A model generated the notes under the pieces. That model saw nothing but the letters and a program-made list of their open reading frames with translations. It was not told the DNA's origin and made no database searches. Below are positions 23,295 to 35,025 of a DNA stretch of 64,000 nt, one piece after another; the stretch's first letter is position 1, and every line of letters starts with the position of its first letter. Source of the DNA: Ceratobasidium sp. AG-K (Eukaryota; Basidiomycota; Agaricomycetes; Cantharellales; Ceratobasidiaceae). The translations under genes and the position numbers were made by a program. The stretch spans positions 6,262,001-6,326,000 of the forward strand of contig JAWNGF010000002.1 in assembly GCA_037039685.1 (NCBI GenBank). The letters are read 5' to 3'.

Positions 23295-23924
23295 ACTTTT
23301 GGTTAGAGTAGTTTGTGGTCTCCTGGACATTGGTCACGTGGCTAACCCCTTTACTTAAACTTCGATTCAACTTGTTACATATCCATAATTGGCTTAGACA
23401 ATTAAATATTAACCCAACCTGTGAACACAAAGCATCGAGTAACTGTATGGGGTATCTACCGAAGCTACAGAGTTGGCTCTGTTGGCGCATTTAGTGGTCC
23501 TTGCTACCGCAGCGCATGACCATCAGCCCGCTCTGCTTAGAGAAATGCCTGTGCGTGCACAGGGCTATGTGCCTGCTTTTGGTCTCGGTTTCGATATACA
23601 TTGGCAAGAACAAGTTGCCATATTTCGGTGGGTACTAGAGTACCGTACCCCTTGTCATAATTTCAACTCGAAGAATCAACAATTCATGACTCTGCGAGCT
23701 TGTTACCTCGTGCCAAACTTACCATATGGTAGCAACGTCCAAGAGCTTACTTGCATGCGTGTCGGTTTTATTAATTAAGATGTCATTAAATCATGAATAG
23801 ATGCTGGCATATAATGAGTTTGGGGTGCTGTTCGTAGAGCTTCCCACGCATGTATCCACGATGTTTGTGCCCACTAATACACTGGGTTCGCCACAAGTTG
23901 TCCGTAATACTCATACGCGTGAAT
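23295..23924. other. Convergent 3' region, ADH and carboxypeptidase
   Basis: 630 bp between two convergent stop codons. One plus-strand frame of 101 codons (23473-23778) lacks family resemblance. Nothing supported. Confidence 0.4.
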
Positions 23925-26187
23925 TTACAAGTCCTTTTCTTCCAGCCATCTATTTAGCATCACCAACGCTTCTTTCGGCTTATCGTAGGGAACCTGCATT
24001 TAACATTCAGTATTTGCGTAGCCCATGGTGCAAGCTGAATCAGTGGTCCGCACCATATGACCTGCCCCGTCCACGGTTGCGAATGTAAGCCCGTGAGCAG
24101 AGCGAGTGAATCCAGCGACCCGGCCATCGACGAGCCAATCTCGATCTTTTTCGGCGTTGAACGCACCGTTGCCAGTCCAGTCGAGCTTCAAGAGCCACTT
24201 GTAATTGCCCACCTACGAGTCATTAACATTGAGTACGCATATAGTTGCCTATCTCCTAATCCCCCGTGGCTCCAACATACCCAGTTGCAGACCCAATCAT
24301 ATGTTCCCACGTAGATGAGAACCCGGACCCCTCGCTCGAGCAACCCAGATACATGCCATTCAGTTGGCCGGTACTGCTCAAGTCCAGTTAGGAATCGTTG
24401 TCCAACTTCCGCAGAACAGCCTGAGTAATTCCCTATAGAAGGATGAACACCGAGAGCTTTCCTGATTTCGGGCCGATCCAGAAATTTGAAAATCTGTTTG
24501 ACGAAGGGGTAGCACGGCGTAACAGCCTCTTCATCCGTTTCACAGGGCTAGAAGTGATGTCCTTGTCAATACAGTGTTTCACACATGTTCGCATTCCCTC
24601 ACCTTGCTCATATCGTACGGGTTGCGCCCTATAGGGAAGCTGTCAGAGTACATCTCCCTCGAACGGTTGACTCACGAGATGTAAAGAAAGGTTCCAGTAT
24701 GGTGGAACGACAAAACTGGGCAGCCATCGGGCATCCGACCGGGTCCATTCGATCCATGCATTCCTTCGTGTATAAACTCAAGCAGCGAGGGAGCTAGTGA
24801 GTTCGGAATTAGTAGCTGCAGCCTAACAGGTATCCGGAGATTAAACATACTGCTTGCCTCATGCCCACGCAAGCACTGATGTCCAGAAATGGTACCATAG
24901 ATAGGTTTTTACACTGAATGTCGTAGTATCCTTCATACATGCTTTCCGGGTGTACGGGTGAGTAAATTGAGATGTACAACGTGATATTGTACGTACGTCT
25001 TGAGTTCCGTGGCTCCATTACCAATCAGCACGGACCGAAGATTGATCGGTGCCAAGCCACGAGCTTCGGCTCGTTTGTTCTGGTCAATGATTTCGGCAGC
25101 GAATACAGGTATATATCGACCCTGTATCCCAAGCAATGGTTGTAAGAGTTACCCATATTATGTGTAATTCACACGTACTCCGTAGGATTCACCAGCCATA
25201 TGAAAATCTCTCTGTAAAGTCCAATGCATTAGCGGGGTTGGGTAAGGTCAGACACAGAGACGCACTCCTTTGAACTTTTTAAACGTCTCGAAGAATATAG
25301 TAACAAAGGCTTGAACGTTCTTGGCGGCATCCTCGGTTGTGCTTATGGTCTCTCCGTAGTCTACGAGGATAATTATGTACCCGTGCATTGATCAATATGA
25401 GTAACTTACCTGCGTAACTGAATCCCACTCCAACGCTGGCAACGCGAGTCAAACCTTAGGCAATATGTACAAAATATGTTAACCTACGGCTGGGAATTGT
25501 GAGCACAGCGTACTTATATGCAACAGGATGCAAGTACCTGATCCAGAAAGAATATGTTTGCCCGGTTATTCCATGAGTATGGGTTCCACTCAGTCCCATT
25601 CGTGCCTTCCTTTGGGGGACCTGAAATCTTACACGGTCCGAGTTCCATGAAAAGACCTAGAGTAGACGAGCATCCAGGACCACCGTTAATCCTAGTGAAG
25701 CGGGGCGAACAAACGTCCCCCGTAAGACACCATTACCAGCCAGTCAGTCCTACCACTACTCACCACATGATAACAGGGTCCGAATCCGGATTGTCCCGAC
25801 TTTCGAAGAAGGAAAAAAAGAGATGCTTCGCCCCATAGTCAACATCGAGGTACCCAGAATATTGTCTAATTGACGTAGTGATTGAGATGGGATTTGCGAC
25901 TAAGTCGGGGTAAGCATAACCTACTTCACTGTTGGATCGCAAAATTCTTCCACCCGCTTTAACCGCAGCTTATAATCGGGAAATAACTGATGAGTTACAA
26001 TCGTAAAGTCGTCCGTAGCCACCGAGGAAAGCTCCAGAGCGTTGGACCCCCCACCATATCCAACCTTATTTGCTTCTAACCGGTCGTTAAGCAAGTCTTG
26101 GCTTAGCCATGGGAGTTGGTTGGCCCGTTGTGAAAGAGCAGAGAGAGCAAGATTTGCGATGACTAAAAGATGCCTCTCGAATTTCAT
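23925..26187 (-). CDS. Carboxypeptidase Y-like serine carboxypeptidase (S10)
   Basis: A secretory/vacuolar serine carboxypeptidase that trims C-terminal residues. Start MKFERHLLVIANLALSALSQ is a signal peptide. The mature part begins near KQYSGYLDVDYGAKHLFF and continues SRDNPDSDPVIMW. The oxyanion motif is INGGPGCSS, the nucleophile motif GESYG|GRYIPVFAAEI (the Gly-Gly join spans an intron), the acid is the Asp in YVGTYDWVCNW, and the base is the His in VDGAGHMV, followed by PYDKPKEALVMLNRWLEEKDL and stop at 23925-23927. About ten introns of 45-80 bp are needed, and nearly all join in frame. The exception is the join between FFLDQ and VGVGFSYA (about 25430-25550): the expected Pro-Val-Gly reading needs an acceptor that is not there in the right phase, so this may be a frameshift, a sequence error or an unusual splice. 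Confidence 0.8.
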
Positions 26188-26635
26188 ATCAAGTGATAAT
26201 CCTGGTGAAGGGAGGGGCCAGAAACCAAATCCTCTCGTCCATCTCTATAAGTATCATTGGAACCCGCGCGCGATGTTGCCATGTTCCGTGGAGCTTGGTG
26301 CGATCACGGAAGTGAGTCCGTAGTGATCGCCATGCGGCACGCCGCAGCGGAGGGACACCGTGTAGGGGAAAACAACCCGATCAAAGGCGCATCGTATGCA
26401 ACGCAGTGCGTGGATTCGTAGCGCATACAGTAAGCCTATCAGCAATAACAAATATGTTGTGCTTCGGACTGGGGCTATACGGGAGATTAGGCTACACAGT
26501 ATGAGGTATGCAACAAGTAGTGTCGGCTGTCCTCTTTTGGTGGGCGAATCCGTGAGAAGAAGCTTCGACCCTAGCATAACGGAAATAACTTGAAATGAAA
26601 AGCTCTCCAGCTCCATAATTTATTATCCACATGTT
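26188..26635. other. Intergenic, carboxypeptidase promoter side
   Basis: Upstream of the carboxypeptidase gene and downstream of AP-1 gamma. A hydrophobic 120-codon minus-strand frame (26254-26616) is present but is not recognisable and overlaps likely promoter DNA, so it is not called. Confidence 0.35.
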
Positions 26636-29600
26636 TTACAAAACACCGTTCGTCATACTAGCCGGGAAGCCAGCAAAGTCTACCTGCTCCTGGACCACTC
26701 CCGCACTTCCTGTGTATCCTATCCTAATCCTCAACTTAACAAGACTCTGCAAACGAAGTCGAGTGAGTAATCTTCCTATATGCGTATAGACGGACGTACC
26801 CCCGGCGGCGCCAGAATCTTCAACACCTGCGTCTCGACAGCGCCAGGCTGGACGTCTGCATTCGACATTGGGAGCATCTGCAGTTGTTGTGTCTACGTTT
26901 TTGAAAGGCATCAGCTTGCATCACTTTCAAACACCAAAGGGGACGTACCCTAGGTACAGCGACCTGGAAGGACACGCTCTGCAACGGCCCACTGAGGGCC
27001 TCGAATCGGGCTTGGATTTGAACCATCCCAGGTCGAGCAGCAAGCACCTGAGGAACCAACGTGATTCGCAGCCCATTCTTCTCGTAAGCGACGAATGTCG
27101 GTCGGCCGCCAGTCGCGGGTGCAGCGGGACGGGGTGCAGCTGCTGGAACGGGCGCAGGAGCGGGTGCTGGTGTGGGTGCAGGGGAATCGAATAATCCAGC
27201 CATTGGGTTCGCCCCCATGGAGGGTACAGGCGAAGGTGCGGCTGGCGTAGCCGCTGGAGTCGCATCGAATAGGCCCATGATGTCCTGAATTGTGTTTTTG
27301 GGTTGCGCAGGAGCAGGTGCCGCCGCTCCCCCGCCACCACCGAACAAATCCGCGAGCAAATCATTGGTAGTTTGAGTGGGTGCAGCAGCAGCCGCGGGCG
27401 CCGCAGCCGGCTCATCGCCCATAAGGTCGAGCAGTGACTAGAATGCCATCAATTACTTAGTCAAAATAGGTTATTTTGGATACTCACATCCTTGTCTGTC
27501 CTCGTGCTTCCAACGCTCCTCTTTTCGCTAACAGTTCCAATCACAGTTGCCTTGATCTCGGGCGGGGGCATGACCTCTAACACACCAGCTCGGATATCCA
27601 CATGCGACAACAAGCTCGCAAACTCGACAGCTCGCTGTTGAAGCTCGAGCTCGGTGCTAGTTGCGAATCCATTCAAGACGTTGAAGATGCGTGTTTGTTG
27701 GGCTTCCGAGACTGCAGAGCGGGAGGACAATTTAGAGAGCGAGGTGAGGACGAATTGGCGGATCAGGGCGTTGGCATAAGGAGACTGGAGGATAGATTCT
27801 TCGAGGTCGAGTATTTCGGAATCTTGGATCTACGGGAAGATTAGGCAGGCTACAAGGGCAGTGAGAGCACTTACCGGTTTGGGGGTTTCCTCGTCCACCA
27901 GTCCTCCCTGGATCAAAATTTCTCCAAATTCACCAAGTAGCCAGACAGTAGCCAAAGTAAGGGACTCTTGGGAAATATCTTCCTTGAGTGCAGTATATAG
28001 CTTGGAGGTCGTGTATGCCTGCAACTCGGGCGTATGACACACCAGCCGGATAAATGATGACAAGACCTCTTCGCGGACATAGTTGCCCGCCTAATCGAAG
28101 TCCAGTCAATCTATGGAAAATTGCATAAAATCGCATTTACCCACCAATTTAAGAACCCTCAATACAGTGTCAATATGCCACCGCTTATTTGGTGCAAATC
28201 GCTCGGCTGCCAAGGAAATCTGGGTAGTCATTCCGAGTTTGAACTCGTTATCCGCGACCTCGAGGAAGGCAAGCAGTTCACGCGTGAGGACGCGTACGTT
28301 GGTCTCGTTGATGAGCGCATACGACAGCTCGAGTGCACGTCGACGGATAGAGATATCCCCATCCCGAAGACAGTCTAGAATGATGTTTCGGTGCCGCTGT
28401 ACAGCATTGGTATCCATCGTAACAACTTTGTTCAAGGTATTCAAGGCGACATATCTGCTTCCAATTAGTCAAACTTCCCAAAGATAGAACATGACTCACC
28501 GAATATTATTGTCCCGGTTACTCAAAAACTTGCCCAAAATATTGATCGCCATAACCCTCAGCCCGCTATCCGCCTCGATCTCAAGCACAGTCAACACCGT
28601 TTCGTACAGAATCGAATTTCCCACGTTTTTCGTCGAGTCGGTATTTGTCGCAACTTGGGCAAGAATGTCGTTCATGGCCTCGCTCGCGCGTGCGTCCCCT
28701 TTGCCGAGTTGTCGGAGTAGGCGGAGGATTTTGATTTGCAGGAATGGGTCGGTGATGCCTGAGACGTCATGTTCGGGGGAGTATCCGGTGGTAATGAGGG
28801 ATTTGAGGTGTCGGACTAGGAGGGTTGTCGCCTGCCGAAGGGATTAGTGGGGTTCCAAGTAGTGTGGCGAAGGACGTACTTTGCGGAATTCATCAAGGCA
28901 GGACTCGCTGGCTTGGCACATTTCCGAAATTAGGGTAATACCGGACAAGAGCACACCGTGGTTTCGGTCGCTGAGTAGTCCTTTGGCTCCTTCGATAAAG
29001 TGATCAAGCAGTTCGGGTACGCGTCGGACGATTCGTAATGCACATAGCGCAGCCTACCAACGGTTAGGTCATTTGTCGAGCACTCTGGCTAAACATTTTG
29101 GGACATACCTTTTTGCGAATATACGTATTGCTGGATCCCAAGAGTTTCTCGACCTCGTTACACAAGTCGCGCGACATTTCCTCTCCCGAGATGTTGGCAA
29201 ACGTACACAACGCGAGTCCAACTGCGTACATATTCGAATGGTTCATATCACTGTTAAATTCATCAAATAACGACGCGCCAAAACGGACTCGAAGACATAC
29301 TTTTTCAATGAATTGGTGACGAGCATGAGGACCTCTGTATTCTCGTCCAGTAGCAGCATAATCCCCAAGTATCCCAGCCGCTTATCGGAGAACCGAGGGC
29401 TCGCTACCAACTTTAAACATTCGATCTGACCGAAATGGGCAGGATAGCCGAGCATGTGGATGTACAATAGCTTGGCGATATTGTTGTGCCGCGCAAACGA
29501 GTCTTCCTCTTTAAACGACGTTCGAATCGCTGCCGACTCTTTTTGAATCAGTGCGCGTTCATCGGCGAGCGTCTATATATCTATTAGATTGATAATGGAC

Positions 29601-29753
29601 AATGATAAATTGCTTGCCTTGCATGCTCGAATGCCCTTGATCAGTGCTACCCGACACTTAGCATCTCATCCATCCACAACCGCGCAACACACCTTTGAGG
29701 TTATAAAACCCCCCGGTGCCTGTCACCGCCGCTCGGATATTATCAATATTCAT
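26636..29753 (-). CDS. APL4: AP-1 complex gamma adaptin
   Basis: Large subunit of the AP-1 clathrin adaptor, which sorts cargo between trans-Golgi and endosomes. Starts [20 protein letters not shown], then a 29-nt micro-exon (29618-29646) encoding [10 protein letters not shown], then [17 protein letters not shown]. The alpha-solenoid trunk follows ([77 protein letters not shown]). The hinge begins near [15 protein letters not shown] and holds clathrin-box-like [11 protein letters not shown] and IMGLFD. The C-terminal gamma-ear runs from [20 protein letters not shown] to [13 protein letters not shown]. The second intron (29573-29617) is GC-AG (GCAAGC). The hinge is unusually rich in Ala/Pro. 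Frame is continuous, so the gene looks intact. The next gene, RFC3, ends only 117 bp upstream on the same strand. Confidence 0.93.
29618..29646 (-). other. APL4: 29-nt micro-exon of AP-1 gamma
   Basis: The exon CACTGATCAAGGGCATTCGA... encodes [10 protein letters not shown] after a G from exon 1. It is bounded by AG at 29647 and a GC donor at 29617. Its reading matches the conserved N-terminus of gamma adaptins, so the micro-exon is well supported. Confidence 0.8.
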
Positions 29754-29870
29754 CGCGGTCGAGTCGAGTGTAGAACGCGACGGTGGAGAGGTCCAGGTTC
29801 AATTGCCAATTCTCAGGACACTAATTAGGGTTTATAATGTAATTGGAATTAGAGTACATGGGTATCGTGC

Positions 29871-31395
29871 TCAAGCGGTGCTTTTGGAGGTGATCTCTAC
29901 TGTGGTTTTGACTGCTCCCATAAGTGCCGTAAGCTGGATCTTTTCTGTTCCTCCCGTGGAGAGCCAGTGTCTATCAAAAACGTTAGGTATGCACTATGGG
30001 TGGGTAGGAGCAAACGCACTCGGCGGTAGCTAACTTGTCAAGCAGATACACTCTTGCGGGTGGCGGGAACTCGAGCGTCTCAAAGTACTCGTACGCGCCC
30101 GTCAGTAGATCCTGTAGGGCCAAGCCCTTTTCGGTCTTCATTTTCATGACCACTGTGTATAACTTGGTCAGGAACCAGCGAACAATACCAACGCAACTTA
30201 CGTCGATAGCTCGTGCCGAAATCGTCAGACATCATCGAGTTGACTAATTTCTCAATGTCCGATGGGTGGGGGTTACCTGTGCAGTTGTATATAGCGGTCT
30301 CGTCCGTTCGGTCATACGCCGCATGACAAGCCTTCGCCCCGAGTTAGTCTAGGCACCATTAATTTGGAGCCATGGGCTCACCTGCAGAACGTTCAGTGCC
30401 CTACGCATGTCTCCCTTCGACAGCTTTAACAACGCTTGCTTTCCGTCGGGAGTTATGTTTACTCTAAAGGGGAACGTCATCAGAAATGGACCACCGACAG
30501 TAAAATGGCGAACCCACTTTTCACCCTCTATGACCGTGTCTACACGTTTCTCAACTTGGTCCATAGGTAGCGGGCTAAATCTGAACCGAGTGCATCGTGA
30601 CTGAATGGCAGGAACGATCTTGTTCACATAGTTGCAGATGATGCAGAAACGGACGTTCCGCGTGTATTGTTCAATAACTAGGGGTAACAAATTAATAGAC
30701 AGTAGGATGGGGTGCGAAAGGTGCTTGCCTCGACGAAGGGCAGCTTGAGCTGCCTGGGTCATCATGTCCGCCTCGTCGAGGACAATTAGTTTGAATCCTT
30801 TGCTGTAGTCACACGTCAGAATTCAGGGCGTGGATATATAGGAACGGTACCCACTTGAACAATGTTCGTGTCTCAGCAAACTGCTTGATTTGCTCTCGAA
30901 CAACGTCAATTCCTCGGTCATCTGACGCGTTCAACTATGAGTTATGAGTGGGGCACAAGGGAAACCACAAATGGACGAACATACCTCCAGGATTTGCTTC
31001 TTGTAATCTGCACCGTAGATCCTTCTTGCTACTGCTACAATCGTAGATGTTTTTCCGGTTCCAGGTGGGCCATAAAACAACAAATGAGGTAACCGGTTTT
31101 TCTCGATGAATCGTTCAACTACAGGTGATTCAATTCGTCACGCGTCAGCCATAAAGGCGGATAAGTACGTACTAGTACTAGTAATATCCTGATGCGAGAC
31201 AACGTCCGCAAGCGTCACAGGCCTATACTTCTCTACCCTTCAAAACAAAACCATCAAATATAACGCGTGGCGACGAGTCAAGAAATCCACTCACCAAGGC
31301 AAATTGTCATCCTTCAAACTCTCCTCTTTTCCCTTTCCCTTGTCCTTCGCCACTGCCGCCACTTGCTCGTCGACTTCCATCTCATGGTCACTCAT
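29871..31395 (-). CDS. RFC3: Replication factor C small subunit (RFC3-type AAA+ clamp loader)
   Basis: One of four small subunits of the clamp loader that opens PCNA on primed DNA. Starts MSDHEMEVDEQVAAVAKDKG, then LPWVEKYRPVTLADVVSHQD; Walker A GPPGTGKTSTIVAVARRIYG; NASDDRGIDVVREQIKQFAE; Walker B-type LIVLDEADMMTQAAQAALRR; sensor and arginine-finger region NYVNKIVPAIQSRCTRFRFS (SRC motif); then LLKLSKGDMRRALNVLQACH and the collar domain ending VKTTVEITSKSTA. Several 45-60 bp introns split it. It shares a 182 bp divergent promoter with the ubiquitin fusion gene. Assignment to RFC3 rather than RFC2/4/5 rests on overall resemblance. Confidence 0.9.
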
Positions 31396-31577
31396 CCTGA
31401 ACCAGTCGCAGTTAGAGACGCGAAAGTCACGTGTCTCGCCAGTGGCTTGTGGACCCTGACCGGAGCGGAAGTAAAAGTTCTCTGATCCCGGTCGGAGGTC
31501 CACACAACAACGACCGGCACTTGCTCTCCGTCCAGGACTCCATCGACATCGTTGGACAGACTAGAGCGTCCGTAAAA
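31396..31577. promoter_or_regulatory. Divergent promoter, RFC3 / ubiquitin-eS31
   Basis: Only 182 bp separate two start codons on opposite strands, so both promoters must lie here. It contains CACGTG (31428-31433), an E-box/Cbf1-type site. No clear TATA box is seen, as is usual for ribosomal-protein-type promoters. Confidence 0.5.
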
Positions 31578-32345
<768 letters not shown>

Positions 32346-32854
32346 GCTTTCGGGTGGACTTGACCGGTGACTTTTGTGTATATGTGATGTTGTACGTTAT
32401 TGATGAAGCATATACTTTGATTCGTGAACTCTAAACGCGATATATGCCTCTGCAATATCGTTTATTGTCTCCGTGCAATACCCGACCAGAGCGCGATGTG
32501 CGCTGAAGGTATAGAGGTGACGGCTTTGTGATACTCCAAGGATCGCTGTTTTATGACATTGATGCAAGCATTATCGACAACCTCATTATTTTTACCTCAA
32601 GCAAAAAACTGCCGAGTCTTTCACAACAAAAGGATAGTGCCTCGTTGATGTTTATCAGATTATGTTCATCGGTAGGCACATATGGCCTTCAAACTAGGGT
32701 CAAGCACTTCTCATGCCCGGACCACCGCTCGAGTAAAGTAAGGGATCAAAGTGGTTGTGGTATGGACCCATTGAACGATAGTGGCTAGTCATTCGCGCGT
32801 TTCTATGTGTCAATAAGTAGCAACTTTTGCTAATTTACAAACGCATACATGCAG
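32346..32854. other. 3' flank of UBI3
   Basis: Downstream untranslated and intergenic DNA; no recognisable coding sequence. Confidence 0.4.
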
Positions 32855-33120
32855 AGTTTGTCCCGGCGAACATTTCGCTGAAGCGACCATATTCATTTTT
32901 ATTGCCTCAATTTTGTCGATGTTCAACATCAGTGCCACAAAAGACAAGGACGGGAACGATATGCTGCCCGCACCAAAAATGACCCATGGCGTTGTTGTGT
33001 AAGGACTATATCCACGCTTTACGTGACTCCGTAATCTAATTGATGGCTTGGTGAACAGTCGTCCAGAGGAATTTGTGTTCAAATTGACACCCGTTCAGAG
33101 AAACATCGGGCCCTTATCGT
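32855..33120 (+). pseudogene. Cytochrome P450 3'-end fragment, copy A
   Basis: After an acceptor (TGCAG at 32850-32854) the frame reads VCPGEHFAEATIFIFIASIL then SMFNISATKDKDGNDMLPAP, the heme-ligand Cys-Pro-Gly and L-helix of a P450. A second exon follows a TGAACAG acceptor and reads SRPEEFVFKLTPVQRNIGP. The upstream FGxGRR part and the rest of the enzyme are missing. It is one of three similar fragments in 1.8 kb. Confidence 0.75.
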
Positions 33121-33214
33121 TGACTATGCGTTGGAAATTCAGAATGAAAAAGACTCGTAGTTTCTAATCCATGTAGCTACTCTTTACCCTCAACCAATAA
33201 GCCTTTATCCACTT

Positions 33215-33503
33215 TTTTTGTTTTCAATCCATTTTCATAGCTTCCATACTATGTACGTTCGACATAAATGCTCCCAAAGATAGGAATGGAAACGATATCC
33301 TGCCCACACGAAACATGCTCTCGAATAACGCAATTGTTCCGTGAGTATAATCACACATACACGCCAGATGCAAATATTCTCCGAACCTGATTGTCCAATT
33401 CTCCAACAGTCACCCAGAACCATTCAACTTCATATTGACGCCTCGTTCGGCAAAACGCGAGGCCTTTTTAGTGGATTTGGCAGCGGAGATGCAAGGCGAA
33501 TGA
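33215..33503 (+). pseudogene. Cytochrome P450 3'-end fragment, copy B
   Basis: Reads SIFIASILCTFDINAPKDRN, GNDILPTRNMLSNNAIV, then across a GTGAGT...CAACAG intron HPEPFNFILTPRSAKREAF and a stop at 33501-33503. The heme Cys-Pro-Gly segment is missing. The 3' end keeps a proper intron and stop, so the loss was from the 5' side. Confidence 0.75.
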
Positions 33504-34219
33504 GCATGTTAGCTTCTCGTCGGTTCGACCGTCTACCTGTCCCAACTTTTGTTGCGGTTGTGTTGAACAATTTCTTTTCTGATTTTGACCAGGGAGCTAT
33601 ATAATATGATTGTCTGTAATGTTTTCCTGTGCGATGGAATTCCAAGGAAGCTTTATCAGTATTTGAGTACAAAAGAAGTGGTATCATTCGACTTTATCTT
33701 CATCTATGACTATCAAGCGCCATCATCAGAAAGTGGGGCTCCCCAGGTGACCACGATATGGCGAGTGCACGAAACGAAGCGTGAGATTCTCAGTGAATCT
33801 CGCCAACGGCAATTGCCATAAAATGGCGTCTTATTCGTACGGCACCTCCCACACAACCCACAGCGACGTTTTGTGCTTGGAGCAAGCGTACAAATCGACA
33901 AACTCGCTGGCATCCCGGATACGAGGAGCTAGGTGGTTCGTGTATTATTTACTCGCGCAACCAAGCGATATACTATCTGTTGTCAGGTTGTTACCTACTT
34001 TCCAAAAGTGTGACAACAGCACGATGGCATTCCCCTAAATAAGAGGAGTAACTATATCTTCTGCTAGTCTGGTGTCTTGGGAGCATGCATATATTTATGA
34101 GCGAATTTTATCGAGCACTTTCTATGATTCCGTCAATCAGGAAAACTGAGTAAACACACAGAATGGCTAATGTCTGGTTCGTGAGATTGCTTGAGTCAGA
34201 ACATGACAAGCGTTCATTG
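33504..34219. other. Spacer between P450 fragments B and C
   Basis: No P450-like segment recognised; an 85-codon plus-strand frame (33781-34038) is unassigned. It may be degraded upstream P450 exons too diverged to see. Confidence 0.35.
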
Positions 34220-34690
34220 AAGCTTGCGAAGGGCAATGACTCGTGACCCCCAAGTTTATCCGGACCCAGAAACATTTGAGCTGGACCCATTCTTGGACCC
34301 ATCGATTCCCGCTTCACCAATATTTGGATTGGGACGAAGGTGAGTTGCTCGGCCCGAGCAATCATCGGGATACTATGCGTGGTGATATTCACGCGCATAT
34401 ACGCAGACGTTGCCCAGGTGCTCGTATCGCTGAGGCTGCGCTCTTTGTTTTCTTCGCTTGCATTTTATCAACGTTCAAAATCAGTGCTCCAAAGGACGAG
34501 GATGGGAACGATATACTATCTTCACGTAAGATGGGCCACAGTGTTGTTCTGTCAGTACCTGATGCGCTCTCTGAAACCTTGCATTGACTAGCGCTCTTAT
34601 AAACAGCCAGCCCGAGCCGTTTGACTTCAAACTTACGCCTCGCTCGGCACAGCATGAATCTCTTGTGGTTACTTTGGCTTCAAGTACGTA
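34220..34690 (+). pseudogene. Cytochrome P450 3'-end fragment, copy C
   Basis: The most complete copy. It keeps the PERF-type segment VYPDPETFELDPFLDPSIPA, SPIFGLGRR before a GTGAGT donor, the heme Cys-Pro-Gly (RCPGARIAEAALFVFFACIL), STFKISAPKDEDGNDILSS, and a last exon QPEPFDFKLTPRSAQHESL. N-terminal and central parts, including the I-helix, are absent. The three copies share a K/D-rich xKDxxGNDxLx loop, so they come from one tandemly duplicated P450 family. Confidence 0.8.
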
Positions 34691-35025
34691 CGATGAGAGT
34701 AATTAAAAGTCTTCTGTGTGCGGCCTACGCCACGCCAACGTCTATCGGAACAATTCTATACGTGGTCTGAAGCTTTTGGGTTCAAATTCAACTCGTTAAT
34801 TACGAAAATCAATTGCTTGCTACACCCCGCCCCGCTGTAGCTACTGTACGCAGATTGAAAGCGAGATTGAGCCCACAATTGTATCAAGTTTAGCCTCCCT
34901 TCGTATTCGACTTCTCTGGTTCATACCTATGCCAGAGGGCTAACTCAGACCTCGTGATTTCTCAACCAAGGCCAAAGCAGTTAGCACTGCCGCCTGAGAT
35001 CATAAACGCAGTTTCTTTTCGTCCA
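34691..35025. other. Intergenic, P450 relics to PIF1 3' end
   Basis: Nothing recognised. Confidence 0.4.

Noticed and set aside
25200..25270. Apparent loss of the donor after KFKG in the carboxypeptidase
   Set aside because: Re-reading gives a usable GTGCGT donor after AAAGGA, joining KFKG to RDFHMAGESYG in frame.
26254..26616. Hydrophobic 120-codon minus-strand frame
   Set aside because: Lies in the carboxypeptidase promoter side, has no family resemblance and no conserved structure.
30035..30604. Plus-strand frames opposite RFC3
   Set aside because: The minus strand encodes clear clamp-loader motifs; the plus frames are antisense shadows.
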